Shown: piece after piece, positions 57,694 to 64,000 of the stretch
Layout: the number at the start of each line of letters is the position of its first letter
Numbering within the stretch: the stretch's first letter is position 1
From: Methylococcus sp. Mc7
GTDB taxonomy: Bacteria > Pseudomonadota > Gammaproteobacteria > Methylococcales > Methylococcaceae
Assembly (NCBI RefSeq): GCF_019285515.1
Contig: NZ_CP079095.1
Coordinates: forward strand, 620,001-684,000
Reading direction: 5' to 3'
Length of the DNA stretch: 64,000 nucleotides
Position numbers and translations under genes: made by a program
Notes under the pieces: model-generated
What the model was told of the DNA's origin: nothing
What the model saw: the letters and a program-made list of their open reading frames with translations, nothing else
Database searches by the model: none

Positions 57694-59383
57694 CCTGAAT
57701 CCGTGTTCCCCTCGGCTTACACCTTCCCATCGAGCCTGAACGCATGAATTTCGAGCGCTCTCCCTTGGGATTTGCCCTCGCTACCGGCGATCCGGGGAAC
57801 GTTCGACCGGGGTTTCGGGGCCAATCTGCTTGGCGTGCGCTTATCGTCAGCTCATTTTCCGCTCCATGCGCGAGACTGTCCCTTCCGGGGTTCCGGAATC
57901 AGGGATTCGAGGCGTGCGGCAGGCATTTCCCGTCATCCGGACGCCGCCGCCCACAGCCGATTCTGAAGCATCACGAACACGGCTACGTTTGCCGCCACGC
58001 CACGGCCGAAATCGAGGATCAGCCGGCGGGCATGGGCGACGAACTTCGCCGCCCGGTACATGATCTCCTGTAGCACGGTCCGGATGCGGCGGCGCTTGGC
58101 CGGATGACGGATCGGCGCAATCTCGCCGGTCAGGCCGATCTGTCCCAAGAGACGCAGGCAGTTGTAGGCGAAGGCCGCCAGATGCAGGATCACGTCGTTG
58201 GTGTCGAACTTGCCCGAGGGCAGCCGCTCCAGATCGAGGTCGGTCTTGAACTCGGAGTGGAACTGCTCATGCATGCCGTGGTGCTGGTAGAGTTCGATCA
58301 CTTCCTCGGCGGAACAGGAGAGCGTCGTCCACCAGCCTTCCAGTTCGACCTCCGGGGCCAGCAGGTGTTGGCCCTTCTTGTCGATGGTGCGCTCGGTCAC
58401 CTGGGCGACCAGGCGGAAGGAGCGCTTCTCCTTGTGCCAGGCGCGTTCCACTTCCAACGACAGCAACGCAACCCGCTTGCCTGGACGAGCCTCGGCAAAG
58501 GCGCCCGCCTCCTCGGCGCGCTTGACCCAGTCCCCCTTGTCCTGCTTGCGGGGGTTCCACTTGCAGATGAAGTCGAGGCTTCGCCCCAGCGCGGCTTGCC
58601 GGTCTCGCTCCGCGGCCTTGGCGAACAGAAGCTGTGCGCCGTCGAAACCGCTGTCCTCGCGCAGCAGCACGGGCTGATCCGGTTTGACCAGGCGTTCGAT
58701 GCGCGGAAACAGCCGCTCGTAGAAGTAGTGCGTCTCGAACGCCGAGTGGCGGGACCCTGGCCTCAGTTCCAGCCCGGTGTTCCAGCCTTCGTTGCCGAGA
58801 TAGGCGGCAATCGGCGTGTAACCGTCGAAGCCCTGATAGGTGCGCGACACCGCTTCCTTCTTCGTGCCACTATTGTCCATGGCGAAGGTATCGATGTCGC
58901 AGCAGACATAGCCCTTGTGCGGCGTGATCGGCGCCTCGGTTCGCTCCAGCAGCCTCAGGGAAAGCTCATCGGCCAGATCGCGGATGGCTTCCGCCTTGGC
59001 ATTCAGACGCTGGCGCAGCCACACGGCTCCGGGCACCTTCGTCAGCCCCAGCGACTCCTTGAAGAAGCGATCATTCCGGAATGGCTCGATGGCTTCGAAG
59101 TCGCTCTTGCCCAGACTCAACAGCCCGACCACGCTCTTGACGATGTCCGAGGTACGCATGCCTTGCGACACCGGGATCTTCGGGTCAATGACCGCCTCCA
59201 CCTGCGCCGCCTGGCAGCACTGGCCAATCAGCGCCAGGCCGGAATACGAGGTCAGTTGCAGCTTGCTGGATTGCTTGACTTCAAAGCGCGGCATGATCAA
59301 ATGGGTGACATCGAAAATGGGCTAATTATACAATGGATTCAATATGTTATGAATTATTTAGAGGGTGGGAGCACGGATTCAGG
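57694..59383. mobile_element. IS1380-family insertion sequence, complete
   Basis: A 1690-bp element bounded by 17-bp inverted repeats: CCTGAATCCGTGTTCCC at 57694-57710 and its complement with one mismatch at 59367-59383. AAAAG flanks both ends (57689-57693 and 59384-59388) as a 5-bp target duplication. It carries one transposase gene on the minus strand. The intact repeats and duplication indicate a fairly recent insertion. Confidence 0.88.
57933..59294 (-). CDS. IS1380-family transposase
   Basis: 453 residues from MPRFEVKQSSKLQL. DDE-type regions are YVCCDIDTFAMDNSGTKKEA, VLLREDSGFDGAQL and MHEQFHSEFKTDLDLERLPS (Glu). The C-terminal part has FAYNCLRLLGQIGL. The frame is unbroken and catalytic regions intact, so the element may be active. 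It reads against the cas genes. Confidence 0.9.
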   Translation of the reverse strand: MPRFEVKQSSKLQLTSYSGLALIGQCCQAAQVEAVIDPKIPVSQGMRTSDIVKSVVGLLSLGKSDFEAIEPFRNDRFFKESLGLTKVPGAVWLRQRLNAKAEAIRDLADELSLRLLERTEAPITPHKGYVCCDIDTFAMDNSGTKKEAVSRTYQGFDGYTPIAAYLGNEGWNTGLELRPGSRHSAFETHYFYERLFPRIERLVKPDQPVLLREDSGFDGAQLLFAKAAERDRQAALGRSLDFICKWNPRKQDKGDWVKRAEEAGAFAEARPGKRVALLSLEVERAWHKEKRSFRLVAQVTERTIDKKGQHLLAPEVELEGWWTTLSCSAEEVIELYQHHGMHEQFHSEFKTDLDLERLPSGKFDTNDVILHLAAFAYNCLRLLGQIGLTGEIAPIRHPAKRRRIRTVLQEIMYRAAKFVAHARRLILDFGRGVAANVAVFVMLQNRLWAAASG

Positions 59384-59557
59384 AAAAGGTGTTCAGCGAC
59401 TGTTTGCCGAATGGCGTGGAAATGTGGGCGTGGCAAACATGTCCCGGACCCCGATCCGGGAAAGGTAAACTGGTTCTGTTGTCGTGAGCGACGGAAGTTA
59501 CACCGACGTCGTTAATCCTAAAAAATGGCGGTTGGAAGGAACCTCAGTGGCCGCTCG

Positions 59558-59639
59558 CCCTCATCCCCGGCCCTACTCCCGCAGGCAGAAGGGTGTAAAG
59601 CCCCTTGCTCTCCCGTTGGGAGAGGGGTTGGAGTGAGGG
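59558..59639. repeat. Palindromic intergenic repeat (CCCTCA...TGAGGG type)
   Basis: CCCTCATCCCCGGCCCTACT at the left and GGGAGAGGGGTTGGAGTGAG at the right form an imperfect hairpin of about 80 bp. This is the common bacterial repeat of CCCTCxxCCC-spacer-GGGxxGAGGG kind. It lies in the 367-bp gene-free stretch between the IS and the antitoxin. Confidence 0.5.
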
Positions 59640-59694
59640 AAAACGGCGGTTGGCGTGGTTTTGCGGTCATTCTTGAGGATTCAACCGCCGTTTT
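59640..59694. repeat. 13-bp perfect inverted repeat
   Basis: AAAACGGCGGTTG and CAACCGCCGTTTT flank 29 bp. A related AAATGGCGGTTGG sits at about 59523. The right arm is followed by TTTT-rich sequence and could act as a terminator or operator for the antitoxin gene 62 bp downstream. Confidence 0.45.
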
Positions 59695-59755
59695 CAGGTT
59701 GATAACTGGGATTGCATTTGAGCCCAGGTATTTTGAAATTTTTCAGAGGCTTCAC

Positions 59756-59950
59756 ATGCGCACCGCAGAACAGGTCTATGAACGGGTCAAGGCGTTACCG
59801 GAACCTCTGGCGCGCGAAGTCCTGGATTTCGTCGGCTATCTCGCCATGAAAGCGCATGGCGAGGAGGTTGAAGACCTAGTTTTTGCGCAGGGGAGCGGCT
59901 TGGGCGAAATTTGGAACAACCCGGAAGACGATGTGTGGAACGATGTGTAA
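59756..59950 (+). CDS. Antitoxin-like small protein, 64 aa
   Basis: MRTAEQVYERVKALPEPLAR then EVLDFVGYLAMKAHGEEVED; the LPEPLAREVLDFVGYL segment matches DUF2281/VapB-like antitoxins. It ends with an acidic tail (NNPEDDVWNDV) typical of toxin-binding tails. Its stop lies inside the start of the PemK-like pseudogene (8-nt overlap). AGAGG is the RBS. Confidence 0.65.
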   Translation: MRTAEQVYERVKALPEPLAREVLDFVGYLAMKAHGEEVEDLVFAQGSGLGEIWNNPEDDVWNDV

Positions 59951-60290
59951 GCCGGCCTCCATCGTCGCGCTGCCTTATCCGTTTTCCGATGCAGCGCAAC
60001 ACAAAAAGTCGACCGGTTCTGATGCTGACTGAGCCTGACGAATTCGGCGACTTCGTCGGCCTTGCTGTGACCTCCAAGGGACATCATGAGGCTGCTGTCG
60101 CGCTACTTCAGCAAGACGGGACTTGGGTAATTTGCCGAAACCCTGCTGGATTCGCACGGACAAGGTTTTCACTTTGAACTTGGCTCTGGTGGTCAAAAGC
60201 GTCGGCGAGGTCAACGAAGATGTATTCCTGCAAGCGCGACGGGCAACCTGCGGCAAGATGGGTTGCCACCCGTCGGGCGATCCTCAATAG
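59943..60290 (+). pseudogene. PemK/MazF-like endoribonuclease toxin, frameshifted twice
   Basis: Frame 1 starts MCKPASIVALPYPFSDAAQH. Frame 2 continues SRPVLMLTEPDEFGDFVGLA and VTSKGHHEAAVALLQQDG. Frame 3 ends LPKPCWIRTDKVFTLNLALV then SVGEVNEDVFLQARRATCGK. Joined, they form a normal PemK toxin. The first shift falls on a run of five A's (four would restore the frame), the second near 60120. The antitoxin upstream is intact. Confidence 0.75.
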
Positions 60291-60318
60291 CCGCGAACGC
60301 ACCAAATCTGGAGAGTAC

Positions 60319-60969
60319 ATGCAACGGCCCACTGATGACAGACTACAAATCCCCCTTTCGGCCCTCAATCAATATGCCTATTGTCCACGACGCTGTTTTC
60401 TGATCCATGGCGAAGGCGAGTTTCGCCACAATGTGCATACCGTCAGCGGCACCCTTGAGCACGAACGGGTCGACCGGCAAGCCGGTGAATCCAAAGCTGG
60501 GGTTAGGGTGGAATACGCCCTGCCAGTCTGGTCGGATGCACTCGGATTGAGCGGTCGTTGCGACGCAGTGGAATTCCATCCGGACGGAGCCATTTATCCG
60601 GTCGAATACAAACATGGCAAACGCAAGCAATGGGATAACGACGACTTGCAACTGACGGCCCAAGCGTTGTGCCTGGAGGAAATGACCGGCAAGCCAGTAA
60701 CCAGGGGAGCGATCTTCCACCAGCAGTCGAAGCGGCGACGGGAAGTAGCTTTCGACGACAATTTGCGTCGAGCCGTGAAATCCACAACCGTAGAGGTCCG
60801 GGCTCTGTTGTCCTCGGCACGCTGCCCTCCGCCCTTGAGCGGCATTGATGCTCGGCGCTGCGGCGAGTGTTCCCTGCGCGGCATTTGCCAGCCAGCGCTG
60901 ATTGGTTCAGATCGCAAGCTCGAACATTTGTCACAGACTCTATTCGAACCGGAAGAGGAGCTTCCATGA
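60319..60969 (+). CDS. cas4: CRISPR-associated exonuclease Cas4
   Basis: 216 residues from MQRPTDDRLQIPLSALNQYA. Iron-sulphur ligands: C22/C26 (YCPRRC) and C181, C184, C190 (RRCGECSLRGIC). RecB nuclease motifs: LSGRCDAVEF and IYPVEYKHGKRK. Cas4 selects prespacers with the right PAM and trims them for Cas1-Cas2. GGAGAGT is upstream. It is the first gene after the insertion zone and needs its own promoter or readthrough. Confidence 0.93.
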   Translation: MQRPTDDRLQIPLSALNQYAYCPRRCFLIHGEGEFRHNVHTVSGTLEHERVDRQAGESKAGVRVEYALPVWSDALGLSGRCDAVEFHPDGAIYPVEYKHGKRKQWDNDDLQLTAQALCLEEMTGKPVTRGAIFHQQSKRRREVAFDDNLRRAVKSTTVEVRALLSSARCPPPLSGIDARRCGECSLRGICQPALIGSDRKLEHLSQTLFEPEEELP

Positions 60970-62000
60970 CGGTGCTGCAAAACACCCTCTACGTCACCAC
61001 ACCAGAGGCCTATCTTCGCCTCGAAGGCGAAACGGTGTGCGTGATGGTGGAACAGCAGAAACGCCTGCAAGTGCCGCTGCATCATCTGGGCGCGCTCGTC
61101 CTGTTCGATCACGTCATGCTCAGCCCTGCCCTGCTCGGGCGCTGCGCCGAGGACGGCCGATCCGTGGTCTGGCTGAACCGCTCGGGCCGCTTCCAAGCCC
61201 GGCTCGAAGGGCCGGTGAACGGCAACATTCTGCTGCGGCAAGCGCAATTCCGCGCCGCCGAGAACGCCAACGGCGCGCTCGGCCTTGCCCGCGCCATGGT
61301 CGCGGGAAAATTGCGCAACAGCCGGCAGGTGCTGATGCGCGGCGCCCGGGAAGCCAAATCCGACGTCGACCGCGACACCATGGTGAAAGCTGCTCGCATT
61401 CTGGCCACCCAGATTCGCAAGCTGCCCCAGGCGGAAACGCTAGACACCCTGCGCGGCTTCGAAGGGGACGCGGCGCGGCTGTATTTCGAATCGCTGCCCG
61501 CCGTGATGCGCGAGCCCGTTCGGGAGCAGTTTCCCTTCGAAGCCCGCAGCCGGCGGCCACCCCGCGATGCGTTCAATGCGTTGATTTCCTTTTTGTATGC
61601 CCTGGTGCTGGCGGACTGCCGCTCCGCGCTGGAAACCGTCGGGCTCGATCCCCAGCTCGGCTTTCTCCACGCCGTGCGGCCGGGCCGTCCGGCGCTGGCC
61701 CTCGACCTCCTCGAAGAGTTCCGCGCCCCGCTGGCGGACCGCCTTGCCCTCACACTCATCAACCGGGGCCAGATCCAGCCCGGCGATTTCGACTGCCGCG
61801 AAGGCGGCGCCGTCCTGCTGAACGACAAGGGACGGAAAACCGTGATCACCGCCTATCAGGAACGCAAGCAGGAAACCCTGACGCATCCCCTGCTCCAGCA
61901 GGACACACCGATCGGCCTGCTGCCGCACCTCCAGGCCCGGTTACTGGCGCGCTTCCTGCGGCAGGACGTTCCGGCCTACGTCCCTTATCTTCAGCGGTGA
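60966..62000 (+). CDS. cas1: CRISPR-associated integrase Cas1
   Basis: 344 residues. NTLYVTTPEAYLRLEGETVC is the typical I-C start; the catalytic core includes LRGFEGDAARLYFESLPAVM (Glu), LGFLHAVRPGRPALALDLLE (His) and LDLLEEFRAPLADRL (Asp/Glu). It integrates spacers with Cas2. It starts in an ATGA overlap with cas4. Confidence 0.96.
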   Translation: MTVLQNTLYVTTPEAYLRLEGETVCVMVEQQKRLQVPLHHLGALVLFDHVMLSPALLGRCAEDGRSVVWLNRSGRFQARLEGPVNGNILLRQAQFRAAENANGALGLARAMVAGKLRNSRQVLMRGAREAKSDVDRDTMVKAARILATQIRKLPQAETLDTLRGFEGDAARLYFESLPAVMREPVREQFPFEARSRRPPRDAFNALISFLYALVLADCRSALETVGLDPQLGFLHAVRPGRPALALDLLEEFRAPLADRLALTLINRGQIQPGDFDCREGGAVLLNDKGRKTVITAYQERKQETLTHPLLQQDTPIGLLPHLQARLLARFLRQDVPAYVPYLQR

Positions 62001-62009
62001 AGGAAACCC

Positions 62010-62300
62010 ATGCTGGTACTCGTGTCCTATGACGTATCGACCGAAACTTCGGCAGGCCGGCGCCGGCTGCGACGGGTTGCGAAAATCTGCCTGAACCATG
62101 GACAACGCGTACAGAAATCGGTTTTCGAATGCCGGGTCGATCAGGCCCAGCTCGAAACCCTCAAATTCCAGTTGCTCGACGAAATCAACGAGGCCGAAGA
62201 CAACCTGCGGATTTACCGGATTCCCGAACCGCTGGACAAGCACGTGATGGAATTCGGCCGCTTCCGCGCCACGGACTTCGACGACACCCTCATCGTATGA
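62010..62300 (+). CDS. cas2: CRISPR-associated protein Cas2
   Basis: 96 residues: [20 protein letters not shown] with the conserved Asp 8 after beta-1, then [20 protein letters not shown] and [20 protein letters not shown]. It is the structural dimer of the Cas1-Cas2 integrase. It is 9 bp after cas1. Confidence 0.95.
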   Translation: MLVLVSYDVSTETSAGRRRLRRVAKICLNHGQRVQKSVFECRVDQAQLETLKFQLLDEINEAEDNLRIYRIPEPLDKHVMEFGRFRATDFDDTLIV

Positions 62301-62487
62301 CCGCCGAACCGCGCGAACCTCGAGCGATGCGAAACAGCCGGCAGGTTCGCGCACATGCCAACTCTCTGTTCCTTCAGACCTCCGTCCCCGCTTCCGCCCA
62401 ACACGGCCACGTAGATGAGCGCGTTCTCCCGGACCTCGCGCTTCCTGCCAGAAAAATGACCTTGTATCATTGGGTTGCCGAAAGGCG
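62301..62487 (+). promoter_or_regulatory. CRISPR leader
   Basis: The 187 bp between the cas2 stop and the first repeat hold no gene. The last roughly 40 bp are the most AT-rich part (AAAAATGACCTTGTATCATT) and include TTGTATCAT, a possible promoter element. Position and orientation fit a leader that drives the array on the plus strand. Confidence 0.6.
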
Positions 62488-64000
62488 TATCTCCCGGCTC
62501 AATAGCCGGGAGTGGATTGAAACCTGCAGGTGGTGCATGATGTAGCCGATCCAGTTGTATCTCCCGGCTCAATAGCCGGGAGTGGATTGAAACCGCGTGC
62601 GGCATGGTTCGATACTGCGAATCGCAGTTATCTCCCGGCTCAATAGCCGGGAGTGGATTGAAACTTGGCGATTGGTGCAGCCGTTCGGATAGATCGGCGT
62701 ATCTCCCGGCTCAATAGCCGGGAGTGGATTGAAACGCATTTGCCGGGACAACCACAGGGCATCCATCGCGCTATCTCCCGGCTCAATAGCCGGGAGTGGA
62801 TTGAAACACGTGTTGAACGAGAAAAAAACCTGCGCGAATTGTATCTCCCGGCTCAATAGCCGGGAGTGGATTGAAACTATGAATTTAGGCGTTATTAGGC
62901 CTATCAAGCGCATATCTCCCGGCTCAATAGCCGGGAGTGGATTGAAACTCGGTGATCGCGGACACATCGGTGTAGTAGACCGTTATCTCCCGGCTCAATA
63001 GCCGGGAGTGGATTGAAACTGGCGTGGTCGGCATCGTAAGGCAGGTCGGCGATGCGTATCTCCCGGCTCAATAGCCGGGAGTGGATTGAAACTAGTCGGT
63101 ACCGCGAGTGAGATAGGCGCCCGAGTCTATCTCCCGGCTCAATAGCCGGGAGTGGATTGAAACATTACCAAGGTGGATTTTATGGTCGGGCTGCCAGCTA
63201 TCTCCCGGCTCAATAGCCGGGAGTGGATTGAAACAACCGGATGCCAAGCTCATCGCAAGCGTCACGCCTTATCTCCCGGCTCAATAGCCGGGAGTGGATT
63301 GAAACACCGTCGATCTGAACTCGAAATGGAAAAACGTCGTGTATCTCCCGGCTCAATAGCCGGGAGTGGATTGAAACTTGCTCATTCAGCCATTCCTCCC
63401 AGGCGTTCAACGTATCTCCCGGCTCAATAGCCGGGAGTGGATTGAAACATTACTAAGAAATGGCTTGAACAGACTGGTGCTTGTATCTCCCGGCTCAATA
63501 GCCGGGAGTGGATTGAAACTCTAGCCGACGGACCGCGTTGGCCAGGTCCGCCAGTATCTCCCGGCTCAATAGCCGGGAGTGGATTGAAACCTGGGATATC
63601 AGGATATCGCTCGCCAGTTTCACGGTATCTCCCGGCTCAATAGCCGGGAGTGGATTGAAACTTCGAGGATGTGATCATCCATGATCGTGGCCACGGGTAT
63701 CTCCCGGCTCAATAGCCGGGAGTGGATTGAAACATGGCGCGCTGACCCTGATCAACGCCAGTGGCGCGTATCTCCCGGCTCAATAGCCGGGAGTGGATTG
63801 AAACTGAATCTGGTTGTAGACGTCGCCGTACCCGGCGGAGTATCTCCCGGCTCAATAGCCGGGAGTGGATTGAAACCCACGTGAAAGACAGCGATTCACC
63901 GGACAGGTGAGTATCTCCCGGCTCAATAGCCGGGAGTGGATTGAAACTTGGCGTACGCCGCATCGATCCGGCCCGCGGATTCGTATCTCCCGGCTCAATA
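62488..64000 (+). CRISPR. Type I-C CRISPR array, 21 complete repeats, continuing past the window
   Basis: The 36-nt repeat starts TATCTCCCGGCTC and ends GTGGATTGAAAC. Its inner CTCCCGGCT/AGCCGGGAG arms form a 9-bp stem with a CAAT loop. I count 21 identical full copies (first 62488-62523, last 63912-63947) and a 17-nt partial copy at 63984-64000, with 21 spacers of 34-37 nt. The base before each repeat is G in 15 of 22 cases, so tools may call a 37-nt repeat. The ATTGAAAC end and gene order give plus-strand transcription from the leader next to cas2. Confidence 0.98.

Noticed and set aside
57744-58073. 109-codon plus-strand frame
   Set aside because: Lies within the IS end and overlaps the transposase 3' end; no domain.
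62569-63963. Short frames with repeated NSREWIE or SIHSRLLSRE motifs
   Set aside because: These are translations of the CRISPR repeats, not proteins.
62524-63983. Self-targeting spacers
   Set aside because: I looked for obvious matches of the 21 spacers to genes in this window and saw none; a full search was not possible.

Overview
The window is high-GC DNA with gammaproteobacterial gene order: queA/tgt-yajC-secDF, dapA-bamC, gcvR-bcp, and exbB-exbD-tonB. A respiratory block and gene families often seen in methanotrophs suggest a Methylococcus-like gammaproteobacterium. That assignment is inference from gene content; no methane-oxidation gene lies in the window.

Layout. (1) 1-6.2 kb, minus strand, accessory: two small hypotheticals, a secreted collagen-like/beta-propeller protein, a YbjN-like protein, small unknown proteins, and an antitoxin-vapC-WYL regulator operon. 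Two near-identical 20-bp sites lie in front of neighbouring genes. An ADP-ribosylglycohydrolase follows. (2) 6.3-13.2 kb, minus strand: one long respiratory operon (HPP/CBS membrane protein, small membrane protein, norC, norB, 46-aa oxidase subunit, ba3-type oxidase II and I, dihaem cytochrome c) behind a good NsrR-like site. (3) 13.3-16.6 kb: MltD-like transglycosylase, a monohaem cytochrome c, a beta-lactamase-fold diiron-type protein and a truncated group II intron. (4) 16.9-22.3 kb: an MCE/Mla-type lipid transport operon, an AI-2E family permease and an ion channel. (5) 22.4-24.9 kb: a small accessory patch with hicBA, a broken Mor-like regulator and tRNA-Leu(CAA). (6) 25-27.7 kb: queA, HIT protein, YkgJ-type protein and L,D-transpeptidase. 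(7) 27.7-40.9 kb, minus strand: secF, secD, yajC, tgt, tRNA-Leu(GAG), secG, tpiA, purL, bamC, dapA, exbD, exbB, tonB. (8) 41-49.4 kb: DedA, uppP, gcvR, bcp, PIN-PhoH, AI-2E permease, ROK kinase, a solute-binding protein, a glyoxalase-II-like hydrolase and a cupin.

(9) 49.4-64 kb: a complete type I-C CRISPR-Cas system. A WYL regulator precedes cas3; then cas5c, cas8c, cas7c; then cas4, cas1, cas2; then an array with 21 full repeats that runs off the window end. The locus is heavily invaded. A decayed parD/parE-like pair sits between cas3 and cas5. A retropepsin-like gene follows cas7. An intact IS1380-family element with a 5-bp target duplication, then an antitoxin with a frameshifted PemK/MazF-like toxin, separate the interference genes from the adaptation genes.

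The most interesting signal is a solitary truncated CRISPR repeat (16 nt, including the crRNA 5'-handle part) on the minus strand in the cas3-cas5 gap. It is followed by 22 nt and a strong hairpin, which is the layout expected of a Cas-regulating (CreA/CreR-like) small RNA. Other signals worth testing are the candidate WYL operators at 2.66 and 3.44 kb, the NsrR-like site driving a combined NO-reductase/oxidase operon, and a nucleotide bias at the repeat-spacer junction that changes along the array.
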